From assembly GCA_934667125.1 (NCBI GenBank), contig CAKULF010000001.1, positions 434,001 to 498,000 of the forward strand: 64,000 nucleotides of DNA, given 5' to 3'. Position 1 is the stretch's first letter. Every line of letters begins with the position of its first letter. The position numbers and the translations under genes were made by a program. The notes beneath the pieces were generated by a model that did no database searches, was not told the origin of the DNA, and was given only the letters and a program-made list of their open reading frames with translations. Shown here one piece after another: positions 45,322-54,013 of this stretch. The stretch comes from an uncultured Candidatus Melainabacteria bacterium. GTDB lineage: Bacteria; Cyanobacteriota; Vampirovibrionia; Gastranaerophilales; Gastranaerophilaceae.

Positions 45322-46812
45322 ATGCAAATAAATTTTTTAGGAACAAGAGTAAATACCCTGTTTTATAATGATTTACACGGCTCAACAGCAAATATAGACG
45401 GTTTTTTAAAAGCACAACAAGAATACTATAAAAATAACTCAACCGTGCCAAACCTTACATTATCAGGAGGTGATGTTTTTGTTACAACAAACCCGAATAA
45501 TGAAACCGTCGCAAAAAAATTATGCACACAAACCGACGCTATTGGCTTAGGAAACCACGATATTGAAGCAGGGGAATATCTTGCAAGATTAATTCAAAAA
45601 TTTGCACTCGAAGGAAAAATGCTTGCTTGTAATTTATTTTTTAAAAAAGAAAATCAAATGGAAAAAGAAATTTGCCCAAGTGCTATTATAGAAAAAAACG
45701 GGGAGCGCTTTGGAGTTGTTGGCGTTGCGCCAATGGATTTTAGAAAACTTTGCTTTACAAATAAGGAAAACAATTTTTTTGATGTTAGACCCTTGGATGA
45801 AACTCTTAAAATTGTAAGAAAAGAAGTTGAAAAATTGCAAAAACAAGGTATCAATAAGATTTTTCTATTAGCGCACACAGGACAAACGGATGTTGACGGT
45901 AATCAACTTTATGAAGCGCTTGCCAAAATTTCAGGAGTAGACGTTATTATAGGAGGTCATGACCATCTAAAAGTTGACAAATGGAGCACAACCGAAGCAA
46001 ACGAACCTGTAAAAATCGTTTCAACAGGAGCGTCAGATGATACAACTTTCAAGGAAAATCTTAATATATTTGGAATTTTAGAGTTGGATTTTGATGATAA
46101 CGGGGTGTTAATCAAAGATAAATCTAAAACTTATTTTAAAGAACTTGAAGAAACACAAAGCGAAACACTTTATCCGACAGTTGCAAAAATTAAAGAACCG
46201 CTTCAAAAAGGTGGGGTCTTATATGGACATAGCGAAGTTGGAAATTTGGTTGCCGATTCTAATTTATGGTATGTTAATTCAAAAACTAAAACCCAAAAAG
46301 CGGATTTTGCTTTTGTAAACGCAGGAACAATCAGAGCAAGCCTTGATAGCACGAATGTAACAATGAAAAATATCGAAGAAGTTGTTCCTTTCACAACTCA
46401 AAAATTAATTAAAACGACTTTAACCAAAAAACAGATAGTTGATACTCTAAAATGGTGCGCATTATCGACAACTTTTAAAAAAGTTTCCCCTGGGGTTATG
46501 CAAGTTTCTAATATGGAATATACAATAAACCCTGATTTGACTGTTTCAAATATTAAAATTTTAAACGATGATGGAACTATAAAATTTGATTTGGATGAAA
46601 TGCCAGATGAAGCTGAATTTTGCGTTGTATACGATGACTTTTTAGCTACGGGTGTAGCAGGTTTGTCTGATTTAGTTAAAGATGTTGAAAATGATGAAAC
46701 TATTGAAATATATGATACGACAAGGCAAAATGCACTAAAAGAATATTTAACAAGCGGTGAAGTTAAAGAATGCAAGCAACCAAGAATAAAAAATTTACAA
46801 TCTATTTCTTGA
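45322..46812 (+). CDS. 5'-nucleotidase / UshA-like metallophosphoesterase
   Basis: 496 residues. The metallophosphatase domain (~10-270) has its metal ligands: YNDLHG, SGGDVF, GLGNHDIE, LLAHTGQTD and IGGHDH. The C-terminal 5'-nucleotidase domain (~300-490) has GHSEVGNLVADS and FVNAGTIRAS. Enzymes of this type remove phosphate from nucleotides or related esters, usually outside the cytoplasm, but no signal peptide is visible here. A GAAAGAAGA-type ribosome site precedes the ATG. The stop overlaps the convergent membrane protein gene by 11 bp. Confidence 0.87.
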   Translation: MQINFLGTRVNTLFYNDLHGSTANIDGFLKAQQEYYKNNSTVPNLTLSGGDVFVTTNPNNETVAKKLCTQTDAIGLGNHDIEAGEYLARLIQKFALEGKMLACNLFFKKENQMEKEICPSAIIEKNGERFGVVGVAPMDFRKLCFTNKENNFFDVRPLDETLKIVRKEVEKLQKQGINKIFLLAHTGQTDVDGNQLYEALAKISGVDVIIGGHDHLKVDKWSTTEANEPVKIVSTGASDDTTFKENLNIFGILELDFDDNGVLIKDKSKTYFKELEETQSETLYPTVAKIKEPLQKGGVLYGHSEVGNLVADSNLWYVNSKTKTQKADFAFVNAGTIRASLDSTNVTMKNIEEVVPFTTQKLIKTTLTKKQIVDTLKWCALSTTFKKVSPGVMQVSNMEYTINPDLTVSNIKILNDDGTIKFDLDEMPDEAEFCVVYDDFLATGVAGLSDLVKDVENDETIEIYDTTRQNALKEYLTSGEVKECKQPRIKNLQSIS

Positions 46813-47536
46813 TCTTAGTGAAAAACCAAAAAGTATTAATCGAATTAACGAATAGATTTATCAAAATAACCAAAATTGTATACAATATTATATTTTTATT
46901 TGGCAAAACCATATTCAACACAATTGCAGTCAAAACAAGCACAACGCCTACAAAATCAAGGTATTTATAGCAATTTTTAACAAGAGAAAAATAGCTTTCA
47001 TCTTCTTTTTTAAAATAATAAACTTGATTTAAAAACACCAAAAATGGCGCAACAACAAGCGTATTTATAAACATTATGGCGATAATCGGCTGCATAATAG
47101 TTATTATGCTCAACGGGTCAGCAATAAGAGAATTTATATTGTTCATTCTACTAAGCGCAAAAACAATCGTTGGAATATAGCAAAAAACGCTGAATATTGC
47201 GCAAAAAGAGATGTATTTTATAAAATTTTTCTCATCATTTTTAATCAACTCAAGGCAATCTTTAATCGATAAATCAGCGCCTTTTTTAATGAAATAATAA
47301 GCGCAAGGATTAATCGCATAGCTTATCCAATAGCATTTCCAAAAAGAATAAAATAAACAAGGAAGGGTTATAAAAATTCCTAAAAACGCAAAAATAGGGT
47401 CAAACGTTATAAAAAACATTACAAACATCCCAACTATGCTAACTGTAAGCGGTTTTAAAAGAAGCAAAACGTATTCTTTAAGATATTTTAGGGTAAATTT
47501 ATAACCCAATTTAAAAATTAATTGTATTTTTTCCAT
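46802..47536 (-). CDS. Polytopic membrane protein, unknown function
   Basis: 244 residues with about six hydrophobic segments, the first being LLKPLTVSIVGMFVMFFITF. Loops are basic and short, and there is no catalytic motif I recognise. It is divergent from the PHP gene with ~20 bp between start codons, and convergent with the 5'-nucleotidase. Function unknown. Confidence 0.75.
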   Translation of the reverse strand: MEKIQLIFKLGYKFTLKYLKEYVLLLLKPLTVSIVGMFVMFFITFDPIFAFLGIFITLPCLFYSFWKCYWISYAINPCAYYFIKKGADLSIKDCLELIKNDEKNFIKYISFCAIFSVFCYIPTIVFALSRMNNINSLIADPLSIITIMQPIIAIMFINTLVVAPFLVFLNQVYYFKKEDESYFSLVKNCYKYLDFVGVVLVLTAIVLNMVLPNKNIILYTILVILINLFVNSINTFWFFTKIKK

Positions 47537-47557
47537 AGATTTAATTATAATACCAAT

Positions 47558-48211
47558 ATGGATATAAAAGAATTATTTAAAAGTTTTAAAAAAGAAGATT
47601 TTTTTTCTAAAGTCAATTTGCACATACACACCAATGTTTCAGACGGAATTTCAAATTTTGACGATATAATTTTGCAAGCAAAAAAGCTTAACATGAAATA
47701 TATTTCAATAACCGACCATAATTCAATGGATGGCTATAAAACTTCCAAATATTCTGATGAGCCTTTTTTAATTAAAGGAGTTGAGTTTGATTGTTTTTAT
47801 AAGATGTCACTGTTGCATATTTTAGGCTACGGCATTGATATAAATAATCCTTCTTTAAATAAGCTTTGCGCTAAAAACGAAAACGAAAGAAAAAATGATT
47901 TAATCAGGCTTTTTAAATCAAGACATCCGAAAGATGTTATTCAAGCAATCCACAATGCAGGCGGAATAGCGGTTTTGGCTCATCCTTGTTGTTGCAATGT
48001 TTTTAGTTTGGATAATTTTGTTAAAAAACTGACTGAATTAGGGCTGGACGGAATTGAAACACATTACCCGTATGACAGATTTAGAGGGATTTTAAAGTTT
48101 TCTTCAAGAAACGTGGTTGAAAAATTAGCAAAAAAATATAACTTAATTCAAACAGGCGGAACGGACGAACACAAGGATTTAACCAATCATTTAAACGCTA
48201 AACCAAGCTAG
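47558..48211 (+). CDS. PHP-domain phosphoesterase
   Basis: 217 residues from the ATG at 47558; a longer frame from 47522 would overlap the divergent gene and has no ribosome site. PHP metal motifs are in order: LHIHTNVSDGI, ISITDHNSMDG, KGVEFDC, VLAHPCCCN and GGTDEH. It resembles TrpH/YciV-type enzymes that act on small phosphorylated nucleotides. Three consecutive cysteines follow the third motif. The last 4 bp overlap the convergent winged-helix gene. Confidence 0.85.
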   Translation: MDIKELFKSFKKEDFFSKVNLHIHTNVSDGISNFDDIILQAKKLNMKYISITDHNSMDGYKTSKYSDEPFLIKGVEFDCFYKMSLLHILGYGIDINNPSLNKLCAKNENERKNDLIRLFKSRHPKDVIQAIHNAGGIAVLAHPCCCNVFSLDNFVKKLTELGLDGIETHYPYDRFRGILKFSSRNVVEKLAKKYNLIQTGGTDEHKDLTNHLNAKPS

Positions 48212-48531
48212 TATGTAAAATATCTATCAAAATCAACATCATCAAACGAACACAAAAGTTGATAAATAGGGTCTTCTTCGTCCAATCTTTGATAGCGATA
48301 TTCATCAAACTTCCAATATTTAGGATTCATGCCCGTACAGCGGATAATATCGTGTTCATATAATATTCTTAATTTCTTTTTAACAACATCCGAACTAAGC
48401 CCCACACGCTTTGCTAGCTCAACCGCTGTAATTCCTTCGGGGTTTGAATATTTTTCAGGAGTCAAAAACATAAGCTCTAAACCCACGAGCTTCAATTCTT
48501 TATCCTCATTTTCATAATCATATTCAAACAT
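48208..48531 (-). CDS. Winged helix-turn-helix regulator
   Basis: 107 residues. The middle reads as a wHTH: GITAVELAKRVGLSSDVVKK, then KLRILYEHDIIRCTG with a beta wing. The N- and C-terminal flanks are acidic and aromatic. It is divergent from a small exported protein, with 37 bp between starts, which it may control. Ligand unknown. Confidence 0.72.
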   Translation of the reverse strand: MFEYDYENEDKELKLVGLELMFLTPEKYSNPEGITAVELAKRVGLSSDVVKKKLRILYEHDIIRCTGMNPKYWKFDEYRYQRLDEEDPIYQLLCSFDDVDFDRYFTY

Positions 48532-48568
48532 AGTTTAATAATACCCTAAAATATGTTATTATTTAAGT

Positions 48569-48844
48569 ATGAAAAATAAATTCATACTACTTGCTATCCT
48601 AATGTGTTCAGTTTCTGCTTTTGCAGTTAATATCGGAACATATAAAACAGAAACCGAATATGGTTTAATAGACGGCTTTAAATGGAATTTCTTTAATCGA
48701 GATAAAGATACTCCGCTTGTTCAATTGAAATCTGAAACAAAAGAAGAACAAATCAGACTTGAAAAAGAAAAGCTAAAACCCAAAGAAGAAGTGGATGAGC
48801 GCCAATTATACAGATTTATGTTAGAAAATACTACTGCTTTTTAA
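48569..48844 (+). CDS. Small exported protein
   Basis: 91 residues. A typical Sec signal (MKNKFILLAILMCSVSAFAV, cleavage after FA or AFA) precedes a 70-residue mature part that is aromatic, then Lys/Glu-rich and helical. There is no lipobox. Function unknown. It is probably monocistronic. Confidence 0.72.
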   Translation: MKNKFILLAILMCSVSAFAVNIGTYKTETEYGLIDGFKWNFFNRDKDTPLVQLKSETKEEQIRLEKEKLKPKEEVDERQLYRFMLENTTAF

Positions 48845-48870
48845 TCAATTGTAAAATTTTGTTAAGAAGA

Positions 48871-49872
48871 TTATTTTTGAGCCTTTTCTAATAGGTCATC
48901 TATGATTTTTTTAGCGTCTGCAATGATTTTATAGTCTGAATAATTAAATATATCAGCGTTTTCATCTATATTTATAGCGATAATTTTTTCGCAATTTTTC
49001 ATCCCTTGGATGTGTTGTATTGCACCACTCACCCCAAAACCAACATATAGCTTGCTTTGGATGGTTAAGCCTGTTTGTCCGATTTGGGTTTCTTTTTTCG
49101 CTAAATTGAAATCCACAACTTTTCTTGTTGTAGCATATTCAGCTCCATAAATTTTAGCCAATTTTTCTAATTTTTTAAAATACTCTCCCCCATCGCCATT
49201 TAAGCCAAAACCTGCACAAAAAACGATTTTAGCACTCAACAAAGGATTATTTTCATTATTTTTTTCTAAAATTTCTTGTATAATTTTTATTCTGAATTCA
49301 TCATATTCTAAGCAATTAAATTCAACATATTCGCCTTTTTTATCATTATCATACCTTGCTTTAAATGTGTTTGGGCGAATTGTAGCGCATTCGGGCGAAG
49401 TTTTAGACAATATTGTTGCCATTAATTCGCTTCCAAAAGTCGGACGAGTTGCGGCAAGCTTTATTTCGCCATTTTTTTCAATAAATTCTATTCTAGTGCA
49501 ATCCGCTACAAGCCCTGTGTTTAAAATCGTTGTAACCCTTGGCGCAAGCGAGCGACAAGTCAGGGTTGCAGGAAAAATTATATAGTCGTATTTTGTGTTT
49601 TTATAATAAAATTCCATAAAACATTCGCTATACAAAGTTGAAACAAAGTCTTTGCTTCCGTTTTTAATTAATATAACTCGATTTGCGCCTGCTTTATATG
49701 CTTTTTCTACTGAATTTTCTTCAATAAAATCTCCTTGAGCTATAGCGTCAATTTCAAATTCTTCAGAGCTGAAGCTGTTTTTCAATTCAAACATCTTTGA
49801 AATCAGCTGATAGCTAACTTCTTCAAGGTTATTTGTTGAATTTATTTCACAATATACTGCTATTTTTTTCAT
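48871..49872 (-). CDS. etfA: Electron transfer flavoprotein alpha subunit
   Basis: 333 residues. The C-terminal FAD domain is typical: CAGFGLNGDGGEYFKKLEKL, ATRKVVDFN-like region, QIGQTGLTIQSKLYVGFGVS and GAIQHIQGMKN. It pairs with EtfB to carry electrons from flavin dehydrogenases; some anaerobic EtfAB pairs bifurcate electrons. No dehydrogenase partner is next to it. The ATG overlaps the etfB stop by one base. It is third in the SIS isomerase-etfB-etfA unit. Confidence 0.92.
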   Translation of the reverse strand: MKKIAVYCEINSTNNLEEVSYQLISKMFELKNSFSSEEFEIDAIAQGDFIEENSVEKAYKAGANRVILIKNGSKDFVSTLYSECFMEFYYKNTKYDYIIFPATLTCRSLAPRVTTILNTGLVADCTRIEFIEKNGEIKLAATRPTFGSELMATILSKTSPECATIRPNTFKARYDNDKKGEYVEFNCLEYDEFRIKIIQEILEKNNENNPLLSAKIVFCAGFGLNGDGGEYFKKLEKLAKIYGAEYATTRKVVDFNLAKKETQIGQTGLTIQSKLYVGFGVSGAIQHIQGMKNCEKIIAINIDENADIFNYSDYKIIADAKKIIDDLLEKAQK

Positions 49873-50654
49873 TATTCCTCGTTTTTAATCGTTGAAATTA
49901 ATTCGTCCAAATTTTCAACAATATCTTCATTTATTTCAATTGCGTTTTTTTGTTTTTCAGGTCGATACGCCCGATAAACATAGGTCGGAGAGCCGATTAT
50001 CCCTGTTTCGTTTTTTGAAAAACCAAGATTACCTGCATTATATGTTTCAATTTTGATATTTTGCGCCCTTATGTAATCGTTGATTTTTGGAGTATAATTT
50101 TCATCGCAATCCTCTTTTAGAGCGATTATACAGGGTGTCAAAATTTCAATTATATTCGTCTTGTTTTCAAGCTTTTGAACGACGGAAGCCATTTTTTTAT
50201 CAGCATTATTTATTCTTACAACATTTTCAATATCAATTATATTAAGCTCTTGCGCTAAACCAACCGGAACTTGCGCAGTATCGCCATCTTGGGCTTGTTG
50301 CCCCATTAAAATAATATCAAAATCAGGAACATATTTTTCAATTGCACGAGCCAAAATTTTTGCTGTGATCAATGTATCTGAACCGCCAAAAGCCTTGTCG
50401 GATAATAGTATAGCACGATTTGCCCCTTTTGCTAAAGCATATTCCAATACTTCACTTGCTTGGTTTGGACCCATTGAAAGTGCGATTATATTGGCGTTTT
50501 GGAATTGTTTTTTGATTTTTATAGCATAATTTAGAGCATATTCATCATACAAATTGATTTTAGATAACATTAAACTTCTATCTAAATTATTTTCTTTTGT
50601 CCATTTAATGTCATCAACATCCGGAACTTGCTTAATACAAACAACTATATTCAA
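49872..50654 (-). CDS. etfB: Electron transfer flavoprotein beta subunit
   Basis: 260 residues. Family features: VVCIKQVPDVDDIKW at the start, ALSMGPNQASEVLEYALAKG with GANRAILLSD, and the LMGQQAQDGDTAQVPVGLAQ signature. The partner of EtfA, binding AMP or FAD depending on subtype. It is 3 bp after the SIS isomerase gene and coupled to etfA. Confidence 0.93.
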   Translation of the reverse strand: MNIVVCIKQVPDVDDIKWTKENNLDRSLMLSKINLYDEYALNYAIKIKKQFQNANIIALSMGPNQASEVLEYALAKGANRAILLSDKAFGGSDTLITAKILARAIEKYVPDFDIILMGQQAQDGDTAQVPVGLAQELNIIDIENVVRINNADKKMASVVQKLENKTNIIEILTPCIIALKEDCDENYTPKINDYIRAQNIKIETYNAGNLGFSKNETGIIGSPTYVYRAYRPEKQKNAIEINEDIVENLDELISTIKNEE

Positions 50655-50657
50655 ATT

Positions 50658-51713
50658 TTATTCCTTATTTTCTACAACTTTAAGTAAACCTTTTGGCTTA
50701 TCAATATTTCTTTTTAACTTTTGAGCAATTTCAAGTGCCAACAATTGAAGAGTTATAATTGAAGATAAAATTGTGCTTATTTTGCTTGTCGCTTTTGGAA
50801 ATTTCAGCAAAATATCACTGTTATAATCTTCATATTCATCTGTAATTAAGATGGTTTTAGGCTTATAGGTTGAAATAACTTTTTGTAACAATTCCTTTTC
50901 TAAAGGAGTCACTTCGCCCGTCACAAAAGCCAAAAACACCTTTGATTTATTTAATAGCGCAAAATGTCCATGAACAAATTCGCCCAATGGATATGAGCTT
51001 GTGTTAATATAATTTAATTCTTTAATTTTTAGCGCCGCTTCACGAGCCAAAGGATAGTTATAACTATATCCAACAAGGGAAAAATCTTTTTGCTTAGATA
51101 ATAATTTAGCTACAACATCAAGATTAGCAATGTCATTCAAAGTTGAATTAATTTCGCTTTCGACTTTATAAATATTTTTAACTTCAAGCGCAACATCAAG
51201 ATGTTTATTTTGCGCAATTTTAACCGCAATAAGCCACAACATCATAACTGTAGCCGAAAAGGTTTTCGTTGCTGCTATTGCTTTTTCAGCCCCTGCTTCA
51301 AGCAAAAATTTAAACTCGCATTCATTATATAATTTTGAAGAAGAATTATTAGTAATACAAAGAGTTTTAGCCCCTTTTTCTTTTACTTTTTCAAAACTTT
51401 TAACAACATCGCTGCTATTTCCCGATTGACTTATAAAAATATACAATGTTTCAGGGTCATAGTTTGTTAAATTTGAAATAGAAAATTCAGAAGCATATTC
51501 GGCGCTTGCTTCTATTTGAGATATGTTTTCGACAAAATATTTACCTAAAACCGAAGCGTTATAGGATGAACCGCTTGCAACAAAAACAATTTTTTTAATA
51601 AGCAAAGGCACATCCAACAAAACACAATAATTAACAACATATTTGTTAATCAAATTTGCAATAATTTTCCCTTGAGATTTAATATCTTCTTCCATCAAAC
51701 TTTTCATATTCAT
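50658..51713 (-). CDS. SIS-domain sugar isomerase/deaminase (GlmS/AgaS-like)
   Basis: 351 residues with two SIS domains: KIVFVASGSSYNASVLGKYF and FISQSGNSSDVVKSFEKVKE in the first; SLVGYSYNYPLAREAALKIK and YPLGEFVHGHFALL in the second. This matches the isomerase half of glucosamine-6-phosphate synthase without a glutaminase domain, so it probably acts on aminosugar phosphates. The start is uncertain: ATG at 51713, 51707 or 51695; the last fits the usual family N-terminus (MEEDIKSQ). No Shine-Dalgarno is present. It begins 14 bp from divergent hemW. Confidence 0.82.
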   Translation of the reverse strand: MNMKSLMEEDIKSQGKIIANLINKYVVNYCVLLDVPLLIKKIVFVASGSSYNASVLGKYFVENISQIEASAEYASEFSISNLTNYDPETLYIFISQSGNSSDVVKSFEKVKEKGAKTLCITNNSSSKLYNECEFKFLLEAGAEKAIAATKTFSATVMMLWLIAVKIAQNKHLDVALEVKNIYKVESEINSTLNDIANLDVVAKLLSKQKDFSLVGYSYNYPLAREAALKIKELNYINTSSYPLGEFVHGHFALLNKSKVFLAFVTGEVTPLEKELLQKVISTYKPKTILITDEYEDYNSDILLKFPKATSKISTILSSIITLQLLALEIAQKLKRNIDKPKGLLKVVENKE

Positions 51714-51727
51714 ATTATAATGTAAAA

Positions 51728-52813
51728 ATGGTAAATCATGTCTATATTCATATACCTTTTTGCTTAAAAAAATGTAACTATTGCTCTTTTTGTTCGTTTA
51801 ATTTGCTTAAGAAAAAGGATGAATATATTGAAGCTTTGATTAAAGAGATTAATCATTTCTATAAAAAAGAAAAGATTAAAACCCTCTATTTTGGGGGCGG
51901 AACGCCAAGTTTATTAGAAGCGGATGATATTAAAAAAATTGCGGATTGCTTTAATTTTGAAGATAATTTTGAATTTAGCCTTGAAGTTAATCCGTTTAAT
52001 ATTGATGAAAAAAAATTAAAGCAATTTAAGGATATTTCGATTAATAGGCTCAGCGTTGGGGTTCAAAGTTTTAATGATGAAATTTTAAAAAATATAGGCA
52101 GGCTTCATACTAAAAATGATATTTTTAAAACTCTGAAAGCTATTAGGCAAGCTGGTTTTGACAATGTTTCAATTGATTTAATGTATGGCTTACCCTCTCA
52201 AGATTTAGATGATTGGATAAATACGCTAAATATCGCAAATAGCCTTGATGTTGAGCATATTTCTTTGTATGGTTTAAAAATTGAAGATGGAACATATTTT
52301 AAAAAACATCCGCCAAAAGGCTTGCCAAATGAGGATATGCAGGCAATTATGTATGAAAAAGCGATTGAAATTTTAAAAGAAAAATATGTCCACTATGAGT
52401 TTTCATCCTTTGCAAAAGACGAAAATCATTTTTCAAAACACAATCTTTGTTACTGGAAAAAAGCGCCCTACTATGGTTTTGGGCTTTCAGCAAGCGGATA
52501 TGTTGATAATATGCGCTATACAAACACATTTAATTATAAGGATTACATCAAAAACCCGATAGATAAAGACTTTTCAACCCTTTCTAAACAAGAAAATATC
52601 GAAGAGGAGATATTTTTGGGGCTTAGATTTTATAAAGGGATAAATTTTAAGGAAATTAATGAAAAATATGGGGTTGATGTTTATAAAATGTATAAAAAAG
52701 TGGTGGATAGGTTTGTTGAGAGCGGACATATAGAGCGGACTGATGCTGGGATAAAGCTGACACTTAAAGGGGTTATGGTGTCTAATGAGATTTTATGTGA
52801 GTTTTTGGGTTGA
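51728..52813 (+). CDS. hemW: HemW-type radical SAM heme chaperone
   Basis: 361 residues. HVYIHIPFCLKKCNYCSFCS contains the CxxxCxxC radical SAM cluster at the N-terminus, followed by TLYFGGGTPSLLEADDI, RLSVGVQSFNDEIL and SIDLMYGLPSQ. The C-terminal HemN-like domain ends the protein. The extra Cys (NYCSFC) is HemW-like; true HemN has a different cluster surround. No Shine-Dalgarno is visible, and the divergent start is only 14 bp away, so the message may be leaderless. Confidence 0.88.
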   Translation: MVNHVYIHIPFCLKKCNYCSFCSFNLLKKKDEYIEALIKEINHFYKKEKIKTLYFGGGTPSLLEADDIKKIADCFNFEDNFEFSLEVNPFNIDEKKLKQFKDISINRLSVGVQSFNDEILKNIGRLHTKNDIFKTLKAIRQAGFDNVSIDLMYGLPSQDLDDWINTLNIANSLDVEHISLYGLKIEDGTYFKKHPPKGLPNEDMQAIMYEKAIEILKEKYVHYEFSSFAKDENHFSKHNLCYWKKAPYYGFGLSASGYVDNMRYTNTFNYKDYIKNPIDKDFSTLSKQENIEEEIFLGLRFYKGINFKEINEKYGVDVYKMYKKVVDRFVESGHIERTDAGIKLTLKGVMVSNEILCEFLG

Positions 52814-53784
52814 TTGCTATTTAGGATTTTAAAGTTAGAAAAATGGATAGAACCTAAAAATTCTTTGATACCCAGATTCCATCAAACAATCAAGTAGGTC
52901 GGTTTTACCAATCCGACAATTGTTTATCAGCCAAAACCACCCCAACATCCCCAAAACCGTCACCCTGAACTCCGTTTCAGGGTCTTGAAGTTGTTGAAAA
53001 CCAAACAAAATTTAAAATTTAACCATTCTTCGATAGCCAATTATCTTACAATATTAATCTCGTCAATTCTTTTGACATCTGTATTGTCTAAAACACAGTA
53101 AGGGAAGGCTTCTTGTCTTAATCCTTTGACTATCAAAGAAAATCTATAGCATAGTAAAAATTATAAACAACTAACCAAAACCCACAAACGAAAGGTGGGA
53201 GGGCAAGCTACCTCCATGAAAGTTGAGATGTGAAATGCGAAACTAATGTCTGTTAGCTTCCTAGTGCGCCCGACTCTCCTTTCGAGGGTTTTGGTTAATG
53301 TTATTTAGGCTTTTTCTTTTTACTTTTGGTTCTGTTTTCTTTTTCTTAATGCCAAAAAGAAAAAGAAAATGAACAAACTAAGTACGTGGTCTATAGCCGA
53401 AGAGAAATTAGAAACTTGTGGCTATCGGCGGTTTTTTGCTCTAAAGATTTCTTTGATAGTCGGTTTTATCTTTATTTCGTTTTTAAAATTCTTTGATAGC
53501 TATTTTCCACCTTTATTTTTGCATGAATTATGATTGAAATAATTAATAATAGAGTTTTTTAAATTTCTGCAATAGCTGGTTTTTGTTGCAAAATTATATC
53601 TTAAGCGCTTAATGCTGAAATAAATCTTGGCTATCGAAGAATTGCTAATTTTAAGAGCTTCCTCTAACTTTCCATAATTTCAAGACCCTGAAACGGGTTC
53701 AGGGCGACGGTTTTGGGGATATGGGGTAGTTGCAAGTAATAAATAATTGTCGGATTGGTAAATCCGACCTACATTGTATATTGA
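52814..53784. repeat. Non-coding repeat island C
   Basis: Collinear with island A. Shared blocks are a GGTCGGTTT/AATCCGAC palindrome (~52893), the CATCCCCAAAACCGTC-ACCCTGAA block (~52948), structured element copy C (53173-53374), and GGCTATC/GATAGTC units (~53420, 53450, 53629). A CCCTGAAAC palindrome (~53690) and GTCGGATTGGTAAATCCGAC (~53748) follow. No credible gene lies inside. Confidence 0.7.
53173..53374 (+). ncRNA. Structured element family 1, copy C
   Basis: Arms AACCAAAACCC (53173-53183) and GGGTTTTGGTT (53286-53296), a 32-nt spacer, then the GTTC/GAAC-closed hairpin (53329-53374). The interior between the arms has more substitutions than copy B2 (for example GTTGAGATGTGAAATGCGA where A has GTCAGGGTGCGGAAAGCGA), yet lengths match copy A exactly. 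Confidence 0.55.
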
Positions 53785-53975
53785 ACAAAGCATTGCTAAG
53801 CTCGCTTGCTTTGAGTGCAGCTTAAAGGTTGGCTAAAATTCATCATTTTAACCAACCTTACGCACACCTGTGCCAAAATGCTGCTTAGCTAAGTCAGGCT
53901 ATTACATGGTACGGTTACATATTTGCCCTCGTCTGGCTTACTAAGCCAAGTCTGGCTAAGCTCGCTTGACTCGGG
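53785..53975 (-). repeat. Structured repeat, family 2, rearranged copy 4
   Basis: Read on the minus strand: TCAAGCGAGCTTAGCC...GACGAGGGCAAATATGTAACCG and TACCATG come first. Then GGCACAGGTGTGCGTAAGG follows with the hairpin AAGGTTGGTTAAAAT-GATGA-ATTTTAGCCAACCTT split around the conserved loop. Another CAAGCGAGCTTAGCAATGC comes last. The modules are those of copy 2 in a different order, which suggests recombination between copies. Confidence 0.55.
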
Positions 53976-54013
53976 TCAAAAAAAACGGCTAATTTGTGAA
54001 CAAATTAAGCCGT
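53976..54013 (-). terminator. Minus-strand rho-independent terminator
   Basis: On the minus strand ACGGCT-T-AATTTG and CAAATT-AGCCGT form a 12-bp stem with one bulge and a 4-nt loop, followed by eight T residues. No minus-strand gene ends here, so it implies a short non-coding transcript from 54014-54180 or from repeat copy 3. Confidence 0.65.
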
